From positions 163,150 to 227,149 of the forward strand of contig NZ_NGFO01000006.1 in assembly GCF_002149015.1 (NCBI RefSeq): DNA of 64,000 nucleotides, in the 5' to 3' direction. Shown piece by piece: positions 8,458 through 17,290 of the stretch. How positions within the stretch are numbered: the stretch's first letter is position 1; each line of letters starts with the position of its first letter. The notes below the pieces were generated by a model. That model worked only from the letters and a program-made list of their open reading frames with translations. It did not search any database and was not told where the DNA came from. The position numbers and the translations under genes were made by a program. Source of the DNA: Gordonia lacunae (lineage in GTDB: Bacteria; Actinomycetota; Actinomycetes; Mycobacteriales; Mycobacteriaceae).

Positions 8458-9552
8458 TCAGCTCAGGGCACCCACCCGGTCCCGGATCACCGGCAGCACA
8501 CCTTCGGCGAACCAGTGCGCCTCCTCGATGTGGGGATATCCCGACAGGATGAAGTGTGAGAACCCTTCGGACTCGTACTCCCCGATCAGCGACGCGACCT
8601 CGTCGTAGCTGCCCACGAGTGCGGTGCCGGCTCCCCCGCGGATGAGGCCGACGCCCGCCCACAGGCCGGGGTGGATCTCGAGAGCGTCTCGCCGGCCGCC
8701 GTGCAGTTCGGCCATCCGGCGCTGACCGGTGGAGTCCGAGGCCGAGTGCAGGGCGAAGGCCGTCGCGATCTCCTCGTCGGAGATCCCCTGCAGCAGGGTG
8801 TCGGCGACCCGCCACGCCTCCTCGGAGGTCTCTCGTGCGATGACATGGAGTCGCACCCCGTATTCCAGCGACCGGCCGACTGTCGCCGCGCGGCGTGCCA
8901 CCTCGGCGATCTTCTGCCCGGCCACCGCAGGCGGTTCCCCCCACGTGAGGTAGACCTCGGCCCGTGATGCGGCAACCGTCAGCGCCGGGTCCGACGAGCC
9001 GCCGAAGAAGATCTGCGGCTTGACCGCCGGCGGGTCCGGCAGGAACGCGCCGGCGATCTGATAGAACTCGCCGTCGAAATCGACCGTCTCTCCGGCCCAG
9101 AGCCTTTCGACGATCTGCACGAATTCGTCGGTGCGCGCGTATCGGCGGTCGTGGTCGACCCAGTCACCGAATCGTCGTTGTTCGACCTCGTCGCCGCCGG
9201 TCACGATGTTGACCGCGACCCGCCCATCCGAGAAGCGCTGCAGCGTCGCGGTCTGCTGTGCGGCGAGGGTCGGCGAGATCAGGCCGGGACGGAACGCCAC
9301 GAGGAACTTGAGCCGGCCGGTGTGTGTGATGGCGGCGGCGGTGGTGAGCCACGCATCCTCACACCAGGTTCCGGTCGGGGTCAGGACGCTCTCGTAGCCG
9401 AGCCGGTCGGCCGTACGTGCGACGTCGATGAGATACGGCAGGTCCGGCGCCCGATAGCCCGGAGGGTGCCGTTTCGTCGCCGACGCGTGGGAGGCTCCGA
9501 CGATTCCGCGACTGTCACCGGCGGTCGGCAGAAACCAGTGGAAATGACTCAT
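8458..9552 (-). CDS. ssuD: FMNH2-dependent alkanesulfonate monooxygenase
   Basis: A 364-residue bacterial-luciferase-like enzyme that cleaves C-S bonds of alkanesulfonates, giving an aldehyde and sulfite. SsuD hallmarks are the opening HFHWFLPTAGDSR, the RFSDGRVAVNIVTGGD segment, the Arg-rich WVDHDRRYARTDEF and FGGSSDPAL. The length equals the family norm. It is the last gene of ssuC-ssuB-ssuA-ssuD, 44 bp after ssuA. It needs reduced FMN from a reductase; no SsuE homologue is visible in the window. The pathway normally serves sulfur supply when sulfate or cysteine is scarce. Confidence 0.93.
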   Translation of the reverse strand: MSHFHWFLPTAGDSRGIVGASHASATKRHPPGYRAPDLPYLIDVARTADRLGYESVLTPTGTWCEDAWLTTAAAITHTGRLKFLVAFRPGLISPTLAAQQTATLQRFSDGRVAVNIVTGGDEVEQRRFGDWVDHDRRYARTDEFVQIVERLWAGETVDFDGEFYQIAGAFLPDPPAVKPQIFFGGSSDPALTVAASRAEVYLTWGEPPAVAGQKIAEVARRAATVGRSLEYGVRLHVIARETSEEAWRVADTLLQGISDEEIATAFALHSASDSTGQRRMAELHGGRRDALEIHPGLWAGVGLIRGGAGTALVGSYDEVASLIGEYESEGFSHFILSGYPHIEEAHWFAEGVLPVIRDRVGALS

Positions 9553-9595
9553 GGGTGTGTTCCCTTCCGGGGGGCGGGCGATGGAAAGGGCAGCA

Positions 9596-10666
9596 CTAGG
9601 ACTGGGGCGTGCCGAACAGCGGTGCCAGGGATTCGTCGTAACGGTTGTCGACGAACGACGCGAAGTCGACCTGCACCTGCAGCTGTCCGGAATCGGCAAA
9701 GGCGTCAGCGAGTTTCTGCTCCGACGCCACGACGCTGTCGTCGAGTGCGATGGCGGGTCGCAGGCTACGGCCCTGCGCGACCTTGCCTGCCCGCGGATCG
9801 ATACCGACCTCGGCGGAGTACTGCTCGGCCCACGCGTCCGGGTTGGCCGTGGCCCAGTTCGCGGCGCGCGCGATGCCGATCGCGAGTTCTCGAACCGCGG
9901 TGTTGCGACGCGGATCGGCCAGCGCCTCGTCACCGGCGATGCCGAAGCCGAAGCCGTTGGAGACGCCTTCGGCGGTGACGAGCGTCTTCGGATTGTTCTC
10001 GAGCTGCACGATCGCGGTGTACGGATCCCAGATCGCCCATGCGTCGACGTTGCCGGATGTGAACGCCGACAACGCATCCGCGGGTTGCAGGAACACCGGC
10101 TCGACGTCTTTGCCGGGCCCGAGGGTGAGACCGGCCTTGTTCAGTTGCAGCAGCAGATGTCCGTGTGCCGAGCTGCCCTTGGCGACGGCGACCTTCTTGC
10201 CCTTCAGATCGGCGACCGAGGTCAGCGGTGAGTTGCCCGGGATCAGGATCGCATCACCGCTCGCATTGTTCGCGTAGCCGGTGACGATCTTGACCTTCGC
10301 GTTCGCCGCAGCGCCGAAGATCGGCGGCGTGTTCCCGGTGACGGCGAAGTCGATCTTGCCTGCCGTCGCGGCCTCGATCTGCGGCGGGCCGGAGGTGAAG
10401 GTGGAGAACTCGACGGTGAACGGGAGCTTCTCGAGCTCACCGGAGGCGCGGAGCAGGGCTTCGGTGCCGCCCTTCTGGTCGCCGACACGAAGGGTGAGGT
10501 CCCGCAGTGAGGCGACGTCGACCGTCTCGTTCGCGATCGATTCGGCGTTGTCCTCGCGTTGCACGCATCCCGCGAGACCCAGGGTCAGGGCGGCGGTGGC
10601 CAGCACGGCGGCGAGCACACGGCGCCGGGGCCGGGTTGCGCGCACGGAGAAACGGTCGTCGGTCAT
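9596..10666 (-). CDS. ssuA: Aliphatic sulfonate-binding lipoprotein
   Basis: A 356-residue substrate-binding protein for the sulfonate ABC importer. The n-region is Arg-rich (RATRPRRR), followed by a hydrophobic helix and the lipobox LAGC at about residues 31-34, so it is anchored outside the membrane. LRVGDQKGG opens domain 1, and GNTPPIFGAA and KGSSAH match sulfonate/taurine-binding proteins of the NMT1/SsuA type. It lies 37 bp downstream of ssuB and 43 bp upstream of ssuD, in an operon. Sulfonate specificity is inferred mainly from the context with SsuD. Confidence 0.9.
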   Translation of the reverse strand: MTDDRFSVRATRPRRRVLAAVLATAALTLGLAGCVQREDNAESIANETVDVASLRDLTLRVGDQKGGTEALLRASGELEKLPFTVEFSTFTSGPPQIEAATAGKIDFAVTGNTPPIFGAAANAKVKIVTGYANNASGDAILIPGNSPLTSVADLKGKKVAVAKGSSAHGHLLLQLNKAGLTLGPGKDVEPVFLQPADALSAFTSGNVDAWAIWDPYTAIVQLENNPKTLVTAEGVSNGFGFGIAGDEALADPRRNTAVRELAIGIARAANWATANPDAWAEQYSAEVGIDPRAGKVAQGRSLRPAIALDDSVVASEQKLADAFADSGQLQVQVDFASFVDNRYDESLAPLFGTPQS

Positions 10667-10703
10667 CGGGTGCCTTCGGTTCAGGGGACGAGTGGTGCGG
10701 CGG

Positions 10704-11492
10704 TCAGCGAGCAGGATCGGCGACGCCGAGAGCGGTCAGCAATTCGGCTCGCAGACGCGGGATGTCGGAGTCGGGGTCGTCGGGCTCGCCGGCCTGCCGT
10801 GGGCGGGGCACGGCGAGGTCCTCGACGATCTCACCGCCGGCGAGGACGACGACGCGGTCGGCGAGCCGCAACGCCTCGTCGACGTCGTGGGTGACGAGCA
10901 GCGCGCCGAACCCGTTGTCGCGCCACAGACTGATGAGCAGCTCGTGCATCGTGCGTCGGGTGAGTGCATCGAGCGCACCGAACGGTTCGTCGAGCAGGAG
11001 GAGTTGCGGACGCGCCACGAGGGCACGGGCGAGCGAGACCCGTTGCGCCTGGCCGCCCGAGAGCTGTGCCGGCCAGGCACCCGTCTTGTCGCTGAGCCCG
11101 ACCTCCTCGAGGGTGCGCCGCGCGCGGTCGCGGGCTGTCGACTTGCCGAGCTTTTCGCGAACGAGGCCGAAGGCGACGTTCTGCAGCACCGTCCGCCAGG
11201 GGAAGAGTCGGGGTTCCTGGAACGACACCGCCGGGTGGCCTGCGGTCCGCACGCTGCCCGACTCGGTGGTCGACAGGCCGGCGAGCAGTCGCAGAAGTGT
11301 CGACTTGCCACTGCCGCTGCGTCCGATGAGCGCAACGATCTCGTGCGCTCCGACTCGCAGGGTGACGTCCCGAAGCACGGGATTGTCCCCGTAGCTCAGG
11401 CTCGCATGCTCGACTTCGGCGGCGAAGGTGAGCGTTTCGGCACGCTCGTCGGCGAGCGGGACCTCGAGATCTCGGGTGGCGATGGCGGTCAT
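10704..11492 (-). CDS. ssuB: Sulfonate ABC transporter ATPase
   Basis: A 262-residue ABC ATPase that powers sulfonate import. Walker A is GRSGSGKST, the Q-loop SFQEPRLFPW, the signature LSGGQAQR, Walker B LLLLDEPFGALD and the switch His in VTHDVDEAL. The EPRLFPW stretch is typical of the taurine/nitrate/sulfonate import ATPases. It lies between ssuC (40 bp gap upstream) and ssuA. The C-terminal 40 residues, rich in Arg and Pro, are an extension beyond the core fold. Confidence 0.92.
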   Translation of the reverse strand: MTAIATRDLEVPLADERAETLTFAAEVEHASLSYGDNPVLRDVTLRVGAHEIVALIGRSGSGKSTLLRLLAGLSTTESGSVRTAGHPAVSFQEPRLFPWRTVLQNVAFGLVREKLGKSTARDRARRTLEEVGLSDKTGAWPAQLSGGQAQRVSLARALVARPQLLLLDEPFGALDALTRRTMHELLISLWRDNGFGALLVTHDVDEALRLADRVVVLAGGEIVEDLAVPRPRQAGEPDDPDSDIPRLRAELLTALGVADPAR

Positions 11493-11532
11493 GGTCGGGC
11501 CTCCTTGACTCGGGCTGTGCGGGATGGGGCCG

Positions 11533-12384
11533 TCACCGGTTCTGGTATCGCGTCGTATACCGCTCCAGCGCCCGCACGATGGCGTCGGTGATCAATCCCA
11601 GTGCGGCGTAGACGATCAGGCCGAAGAAGATGATGTCGGTGCGCAGGAAGTCACGAGCGTTGTTGATCAGGTACCCCAGTCCGGAGGTGGCCGCGATCTG
11701 CTCGGCGACGATCAGGCTCAGCCAGGCGATGGCCAGGGCCTGTCGCAGGCCGACCAGGATCTGCGGCATGGCTCCGGGGATGACGAGGTCCCGGATGGTG
11801 GTCAGACGAGAGAAGCCCAGCACTCGTGCGGTTTCCACCAACCGGCCGTCGATCTGGCGAATCGCGGCAGAGGTGTTGAGGTAGAGCGGGAACAGCGCCC
11901 CCAGCGACACGAGCAGGACCTTGGGCATCTCCCCGATGCCGAACCACAGGATGAACAACGGGATCAGCCCGAACAGCGGAAGTGCGCGGATCGCCTGCAT
12001 GTTCGGGTCGATGGCCGAGTCGGCGAACTTGCTCAGGCCCACCAGTAGACCGAGGCCGATTCCGACCGCGACGCCGATGGTCAGTCCGATCGCGACCCGC
12101 TGCGCCGAGGCCGCGATGGCGTCGAGGAGTTGCCCGTTGCCCAGAACCTCCCACCCGGCCTCGGCGATCAGCGACGGTGCGGGCAGCTTGTCCTGCGGGA
12201 TGATCCCCATCGCGCTGCCCACCTGCCAGAGCACGAGGACGGCGATGGGCGAGAGCGCGCGCAGGATCGTGTGCAGCCGGGACGATCTGCCCGCCTTGGC
12301 GGCTGCCGACGAGGCGTCGGTCGAACCCGGATCCACTGCCCGCGGGTCGCCGGGCGCGTTGATACTGAGTGTTCGGTCGGCCAC
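11533..12384 (-). CDS. ssuC: Sulfonate ABC transporter permease
   Basis: About 283 residues with six predicted membrane helices, of the binding-protein-dependent permease family. The EAA-type coupling motif lies in VLGFSRLTTIRDLVIPGAMPQILVGLRQAL. First gene of the ssu operon. GTG 12384 (VADRTLSINAPG) is chosen; an upstream ATG at 12462 would overlap the palindrome described as a likely operator. The Ala/Ser-rich N-terminus of about 35 residues before helix 1 is cytoplasmic. Confidence 0.88.
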   Translation of the reverse strand: MADRTLSINAPGDPRAVDPGSTDASSAAAKAGRSSRLHTILRALSPIAVLVLWQVGSAMGIIPQDKLPAPSLIAEAGWEVLGNGQLLDAIAASAQRVAIGLTIGVAVGIGLGLLVGLSKFADSAIDPNMQAIRALPLFGLIPLFILWFGIGEMPKVLLVSLGALFPLYLNTSAAIRQIDGRLVETARVLGFSRLTTIRDLVIPGAMPQILVGLRQALAIAWLSLIVAEQIAATSGLGYLINNARDFLRTDIIFFGLIVYAALGLITDAIVRALERYTTRYQNR

Positions 12385-12422
12385 GTGCGACAACGTTACG
12401 AATCGGGAAACACTCGCGACAC

Positions 12423-12436
12423 CGTTGAGTTCAACG
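12423..12436. promoter_or_regulatory. Palindrome upstream of the ssu operon, likely operator
   Basis: CGTTGA-GT-TCAACG is a perfect inverted repeat centred 45 bp before the ssuC start. Its place fits a regulator site controlling the sulfonate genes, but the protein that would bind is not identified here. Confidence 0.45.
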
Positions 12437-12512
12437 TGAGCACAAGTAGGCCGCCGGCCCACCGGTCGCGTACCGGCGAGCGGTCAACACGCGTTCGGCA
12501 TCGCTCGCTGAG

Positions 12513-13112
12513 TCAACTCCGTTTGATGACGATCCCGGTCATCCCCGACGCCGATCCGGTCAGTTCGATCACCGGTCCGCCCGGACGCGTCGGCGCACCG
12601 GCCTTGTCCTTCACCTTCGACCATCCGGACAGTTGCAGGTCGCCGTATCGGATCTCGTGGTCGGGACCGATCCGCAGCTTCACCGTGGTGATGGACACCT
12701 GGAATTGGAGCGTCGTCGACGGCCCGGGAAACGACGCGTGGGTGAAGTCCAGGTCGACGGTGCCCATGCTGCCGGTGACGAGGGTCGACGGCGGGACGTC
12801 CCAGGTCCCCTTGCGTCGAACAGTGTCCCACTCGGCCTCGAGGTGCAACGGCGGCGTCGTCGGCACGGCGACTCCCGGCGTCGCGGGCACGGCGTGGGTC
12901 GGCTCGTTGAACAGGCGGCCGGCGTTCGGCAGGTTCTCCAGGACGGCGCGGAGATCGGCGCGGGTTTTGGCGGCGTACACCAGGCCGGATCGCTCCTCGA
13001 ACTCCGCGATCTCCAGGTATCCGGCGGAGAAGGCGTCGTTGAGCAGGGTGACGGCACGTTCGCGTTCCGGGTTTCCGACCCGTAGATCGTCGTCGGGGAG
13101 GCGGTCGACCAT
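12513..13112 (-). CDS. DUF1707 (SHOCT-like) domain protein
   Basis: About 199 residues. The N-terminal 55 residues are a DUF1707 domain (LRVGNPERERAVTLLNDAFSAG ... EFEERSGLVYAAKTRADL), a small helical module frequent in actinobacterial membrane-stress proteins. The remaining part is beta-rich (GTWDVPPSTLVTGSMGTVDLDFTHA ... LRIGPDHEIRYGDLQL) and resembles the DUF4097 / cell-wall-active-antibiotic response domain. No membrane segment is visible, so it is probably cytosolic. ATG 13112 is chosen at the start of the domain. The function is unknown; it precedes ssuC on the same strand by 128 bp. Confidence 0.75.
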   Translation of the reverse strand: MVDRLPDDDLRVGNPERERAVTLLNDAFSAGYLEIAEFEERSGLVYAAKTRADLRAVLENLPNAGRLFNEPTHAVPATPGVAVPTTPPLHLEAEWDTVRRKGTWDVPPSTLVTGSMGTVDLDFTHASFPGPSTTLQFQVSITTVKLRIGPDHEIRYGDLQLSGWSKVKDKAGAPTRPGGPVIELTGSASGMTGIVIKRS

Positions 13113-13181
13113 GTCTGCCACCCTATTGCACCGCGTCACGACGGGCGCGAACGCGTGACACCTCTCCTGGCTGACGCGGCG

Positions 13182-13823
13182 TCAATTCTCCGCGCCCACG
13201 GAATCGGCGTTGTGGGCGTCGAGCGTGCGTATCGCCTCGGCGAAGGTCTCGAGGATTCGGACCGCAGGCCGGATGGATATCGAGGGATCAACAGCTCGTT
13301 GCACGCCGAGTCCGAACGTGGTGGCCACGATGAGGTCGGCGAATTCGGTGACCAGTGTGTCGCTCCCGGCTCCGATGCCCATTTCTGTGCTCACCATCTG
13401 CAGCGCGTTGACGATGGTGGCCTTCAGTCCGCGGTGCACCGTCGTGATCATCTCCGCCATGTCGGCGTTGTTGCGAGAGACGACCGCGAACTCCATCTCC
13501 AGCATCGTCCACCCGACGTCGCCGAGAGTCCGCTCGAACCATGACTCGATGGCGTCGATCATGTCCTCGACGGTGGCGTTCGATGCGACGATCGCAGCGA
13601 CCTCGGTGAGCTTGTCCTCGTGAACAGCGTTCAGCACTTCGCGACAGAGGGTGGGCTTGTCGCGAAAGTTCGAGTACACCGCCCCTTTGGAGTACCCGGC
13701 GTCGTTCGCGATCTGCTCGAGGCTGGTCGACGCATAGCCGTCCTGGAGAAACCTGGCCTGCGCCGCGGCGAGTATGTCCCCGCGGGTAGCCGCCTGCCGC
13801 TCACCTCGGGTCATCCGCGCCAT
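13182..13823 (-). CDS. TetR-family repressor of the SDR/patatin/BVMO operon
   Basis: A 213-residue regulator. The N-terminal helix-turn-helix covers about residues 12-58: ILAAAQARFLQDGYASTSLEQIANDAGYSKGAVYSNF, the latter part being the recognition helix. The C-terminal ligand domain has no clear specificity marks. It diverges from the SDR gene, and a near-perfect palindrome (13857-13886) lies between them over a good promoter. I infer that it represses the divergent operon and itself, with release by the operon's substrate or product. ATG 13823 has no competing start. Confidence 0.9.
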   Translation of the reverse strand: MARMTRGERQAATRGDILAAAQARFLQDGYASTSLEQIANDAGYSKGAVYSNFRDKPTLCREVLNAVHEDKLTEVAAIVASNATVEDMIDAIESWFERTLGDVGWTMLEMEFAVVSRNNADMAEMITTVHRGLKATIVNALQMVSTEMGIGAGSDTLVTEFADLIVATTFGLGVQRAVDPSISIRPAVRILETFAEAIRTLDAHNADSVGAEN

Positions 13824-13851
13824 GGGCTCGAGTGTACGAGAACGGCCATGA

Positions 13852-13886
13852 TTGACATACCGACAGTACTCAAATACCGTCGGTAT
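13852..13886 (+). promoter_or_regulatory. Promoter with overlapping TetR operator
   Basis: TTGACA (13852-13857) and TACCGT (13875-13880) are spaced by 17 bp. The inverted repeat ATACCGACAGTA / TACCGTCGGTAT (13857-13868 and 13875-13886, 11 of 12 pairs, 6-bp spacer) covers the spacer and the -10 box. A repressor bound here would block RNA polymerase. It serves the operon starting at 13933 and probably the divergent regulator. Confidence 0.75.
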
Positions 13887-13932
13887 CCGAATGGGGTGGG
13901 TCCGTCCGCCTCCTGTCGACAGGATGTGGGAC

Positions 13933-14880
13933 ATGCCATCTGGACGTCGTCGTTTCGACGGATCGGTAGTGGTCGTGACCGGCGCGGCGCGAGGTATCGG
14001 AGCGGCGACCGCTGAGCTGTTCTCGGGGCTCGGCGCGCGGGTCTGGATCGGTGACATCGATGCCGAGGAGGCCGAGCGCACGGCGTCGCGCATTCGGAGC
14101 GCTCGTGCGCTGCGTCTGGATGTCACCGATGGCGCGTCCTGGCAGCAATTCATCGACTCGGTCCTCGCCGAGGACGGTCGCATCGATGTCTTGGTCAACA
14201 ACGCCGGCGTGATGCCGCTGGGCGAGTTCGATGCCGAGACCGGCGACGTCACCGACCTGATCCTCGATGTCAATGTGCGCGGCGTGATCAACGGTATGCG
14301 AGCGGTCATCCCGCACATGGTGTCTCGGGGTCGTGGTCGAGTCGTCAACGTGGCTTCGATGGCCGGGATGATCCCGATCCCGGGAATGGTGACCTACAAC
14401 GCCAGCAAGTTCGCGGCCTTGGGTGCCTCGCTGGCGGCACGGCGCGAGTACGCCGGCACCGGCGTCACGGTGTCGGCGATCCTGCCGGCCGCGGTCCGTA
14501 CCGAACTGGCCTCCGGAGCCACCCTGGGTGGTGGACTACCGACCGTTGACCCCGAGGACGTGGCTCAGGCGATCGCCCGTACCGCCCGTACCGGCGCGCG
14601 ACGGGTTTCGGTGCCGGCGTGGGTGGCGCCCGGTTGGTCGCTGATCGATGCACTGGTCCCCGAGCGAGTCGAAGGGTTCGTCCGCGGCCTGCTCGATGAC
14701 CGGCGAGCACTGACGTCGGTTGACGACTCGCAGCGCCGCACCTACACGGAGCGAATCGCCAGACAGACCGAACAGCACGCACACTTCGCGTCCCCCCGGC
14801 CGAAGGTGCCGCGAGTGCCGTCGGGGGCGGACACAGCGTCATGGTCGCCGACCACAGCACCGACAGAGGCCGGGTCGTGA
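13933..14880 (+). CDS. Short-chain dehydrogenase, first gene of the BVMO operon
   Basis: A 315-residue classical SDR. TGAARGIG at residues 16-23 binds NAD(P); NNAG is at 89-92, Ser142 in NVASMAG, and Tyr155 and Lys159 in YNASK. Asp41 after strand 2 (GDID) suggests NAD(H). It probably oxidises a secondary alcohol to a ketone that feeds the monooxygenase two genes later. ATG 13933 is chosen because AGGA sits eight bases before it; ATG 13924 is possible. The last 60 residues are basic and low-complexity. Its stop overlaps the next start (GTGA). Confidence 0.87.
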   Translation: MPSGRRRFDGSVVVVTGAARGIGAATAELFSGLGARVWIGDIDAEEAERTASRIRSARALRLDVTDGASWQQFIDSVLAEDGRIDVLVNNAGVMPLGEFDAETGDVTDLILDVNVRGVINGMRAVIPHMVSRGRGRVVNVASMAGMIPIPGMVTYNASKFAALGASLAARREYAGTGVTVSAILPAAVRTELASGATLGGGLPTVDPEDVAQAIARTARTGARRVSVPAWVAPGWSLIDALVPERVEGFVRGLLDDRRALTSVDDSQRRTYTERIARQTEQHAHFASPRPKVPRVPSGADTASWSPTTAPTEAGS

Positions 14881-15809
14881 CACGAACCGCGGTGGTGATC
14901 GGGTGCGGCGGCACGATCGGCGGCGCCTGGATCGTGGCCGCGCTGGCCGCCCTTGCCGGCGAGACCGGCCTGAACCCCAGCGAGGTCGACCTACTCCAGG
15001 GCACGTCGGCCGGCGCCGAACTGGTCACGATGCTGGCCTCGGGAACGTCGATCGACGAACTCGTCGCCATGCACCGCGGCCACGCCGGCGACCGGCGTCT
15101 TCGAGACCACATCGCCGCCACCCCACCGGGATTGCCGCCGCTACCGAGCCCGCGACCACTGCACCCCGCTCTGGTGCGGCGCCGGCCCGGTCTCGCCGGA
15201 CTGACCGGCCTGGCACCGACCGGCCGCGGCGACGCCGCCTGGCTACAACGGCTGGGCGAGGCATTCACCACCGAGGACGGTTGGCTGCCACACTCCGACG
15301 CACGGATGATCGCCTACGACGTCGGCACAGGCGAGCGAGTGGCCCTCGGCGCACCGACCGCGCCACCGGTATCGGTGGGCGAGGCGCTGCGGGCGTCGTG
15401 GGCGATCCCCGGATGGATGCCGCCGGTTCGGCTCGGCGAGTCGGTACTCGTCGACGGGGGCGCCGCGTCCACCGCATCGGTGGACCTGCTCGTCGACGAC
15501 AACATCGACCTCGCGTATGTGATCGCGCCGATGGCTTCCGTCCCCGGGCAGCGTCCACCCGGACTCGGCGGCGTGATCGAGGATCGGATACTGCGCCGGC
15601 CGATGTCGGCGACCCTCACCCGCGAGATCGCTGTGCTGCGCTCCACCGGCACCTCGGTGATACCGATTGTGCCCAGCACTGACGACCTGCGAGGGCTGGG
15701 CGCGAACTTCATGCGCCGCAGCCACCGGCGTGCCGCGTTCGAAGCGGCGATGACCACCGTCCCGGTGACCGTGCGAGCGGCCCTGAGCGAGAACGCGAGT
15801 CACGCTTGA
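14877..15809 (+). CDS. Patatin-like phospholipase/esterase
   Basis: A 310-residue patatin-fold hydrolase with the Ser-Asp dyad. The oxyanion loop is GCGGTIGG (residues 9-16), the nucleophile Ser44 lies in GTSAG (42-46) and Asp193 in DGG (193-195). It should hydrolyse esters or lipids in the cytosol. In this operon it would open the ester or lactone made by the BVMO. GTG 14877 overlaps the SDR stop; the TTG start of the monooxygenase overlaps its own stop, so all three are coupled. Similar patatin-like proteins sit beside BVMO genes in other mycolata, as far as I recall. Confidence 0.85.
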   Translation: MTRTAVVIGCGGTIGGAWIVAALAALAGETGLNPSEVDLLQGTSAGAELVTMLASGTSIDELVAMHRGHAGDRRLRDHIAATPPGLPPLPSPRPLHPALVRRRPGLAGLTGLAPTGRGDAAWLQRLGEAFTTEDGWLPHSDARMIAYDVGTGERVALGAPTAPPVSVGEALRASWAIPGWMPPVRLGESVLVDGGAASTASVDLLVDDNIDLAYVIAPMASVPGQRPPGLGGVIEDRILRRPMSATLTREIAVLRSTGTSVIPIVPSTDDLRGLGANFMRRSHRRAAFEAAMTTVPVTVRAALSENASHA

Positions 15810-17284
15810 CCACCACCAACACCCGACCTCGGGTGATCATCATCGGCGCCGGTGTCGCCGGAATCACCGCCCTGCACACCTTCCGCAGCCGCGGCTTCAC
15901 CGACGTGAAGGTCCTCGAGAAGGGCGCTGATGTGGGGGGAGTGTGGCATTGGAACCGCTATCCCGGGCTGACCTGCGACGTGCCCTCCCAGATCTATCAA
16001 TTCGGCTTCGCACCCAAACCCGACTGGTCCCACATCTGGGCCGGCGGGGCGGAGATCCAGCGCTACCACCGCGCGGTTGTCGACGAACTGGGACTCAGCG
16101 ACCACATCCAGCTCAACACCGAAGTCGTCGACGCCCGGTGGGAAGCGGCCACCTCGAGCTGGACCGTGCGAACCGCCGACGGTGAGACGCTGACCGCGGA
16201 GGTGGTGGTCTGCGCCACGGGTGTGCTGCACCACCCCGCTTACCCCGAGATCGCCGGCCTCGACACCTTCGCCGGCGAGGTGGTGCACACGGCACGCTGG
16301 GACCCGACCGTGACCACCAGCGGACGACACATCGCGGTCATCGGCACCGGATCGACAGGGGTGCAGGTCGTTTCCGCCCTCGTCGACGACGCCTGCGGAC
16401 TGACCCACTACGTACGCTCACCGCAGTGGGTCCTGTGGGCACCGATGTCATTGCGGCAGAGCCGATGTGTTGCCAGACTCCTGGAGACGCTTCCCGCCGC
16501 GCATGCCGGCCTCCACAAGATCCTGCTCCGCGGGTCGGCGATTCTCGCCGACATCACCACCCGTCCCTCCTGGCGGCGCCGGGCGGTGCAGACCTACGCC
16601 CGGATGTCTCTCCGCCTGCAGGTCCGCGACCGGGATCTGAGAGATCGACTGACGCCCGACTACGAACCACTGTGTAAACGACAAGTCGTGTCCGGAACGT
16701 ATTACCGTGCCATCCAACAACCCCATGCCCACCTGGTCACCGAGCAGATCACCGAGGTCACCGCGCGCGGCATCCGCACTGCCGATGGCCGCGAGCACCC
16801 CACCGATGTGATCGTGTTGGCCACCGGATTCCGCGCGCACGATTACATGCGGCCCATGACCATCGTCGGGCGCGACGGCCGCACCCTCGACGACGCCTGG
16901 CGCGACGGGCCCCGCGCCTACCGGATGACCGCGATCCCCGGCTTTCCCAACCTGTTCACCATCCTGGGGCCCAACTCCCCCACCGGTTCGATCTCGCTGC
17001 AGCACACCTCACAACTGACCGCGGACTACATCGTCCACTGGCTCGAACAACTCCGTGCCGGCGGCGTGACCTCCGTCGAGGTCACCGACGAGGCCACCGA
17101 GGACTACAACCGTCGCCTCGCCGAAGCGATGGAACCCACCGTATGGAACACCGGCTGTCACTCGTGGTACATCGAGGGCGGCTCGATCGACCTGTTCCCT
17201 TACATGCCGAGCACGCTGGCCTCCTTGCTCGACACCCCCGACCACAGCCACTTTCACATCGGTACGGCTCCCGGCGACGGGTGA
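15806..17284 (+). CDS. Baeyer-Villiger-type flavin monooxygenase
   Basis: A 492-residue FAD/NADPH enzyme. The FAD fingerprint GAGVAG is at residues 14-19, the NADPH fingerprint GTGSTG at 180-185, and the class I BVMO signature FxGxxxHxxxW at 155-165 (FAGEVVHTARW). These enzymes insert oxygen next to a ketone, giving an ester or lactone. The start is a TTG overlapping the patatin stop (TTGA); the only later in-frame candidate, GTG 15833, would cut into strand 1. Sequence style (NRYPGLTCDVPS) is that of the mycobacterial EthA/MymA relatives. Substrate unknown: a cyclic ketone, steroid or terpene is plausible. Confidence 0.92.
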   Translation: MTTTNTRPRVIIIGAGVAGITALHTFRSRGFTDVKVLEKGADVGGVWHWNRYPGLTCDVPSQIYQFGFAPKPDWSHIWAGGAEIQRYHRAVVDELGLSDHIQLNTEVVDARWEAATSSWTVRTADGETLTAEVVVCATGVLHHPAYPEIAGLDTFAGEVVHTARWDPTVTTSGRHIAVIGTGSTGVQVVSALVDDACGLTHYVRSPQWVLWAPMSLRQSRCVARLLETLPAAHAGLHKILLRGSAILADITTRPSWRRRAVQTYARMSLRLQVRDRDLRDRLTPDYEPLCKRQVVSGTYYRAIQQPHAHLVTEQITEVTARGIRTADGREHPTDVIVLATGFRAHDYMRPMTIVGRDGRTLDDAWRDGPRAYRMTAIPGFPNLFTILGPNSPTGSISLQHTSQLTADYIVHWLEQLRAGGVTSVEVTDEATEDYNRRLAEAMEPTVWNTGCHSWYIEGGSIDLFPYMPSTLASLLDTPDHSHFHIGTAPGDG

Positions 17285-17290
17285 CCACAC

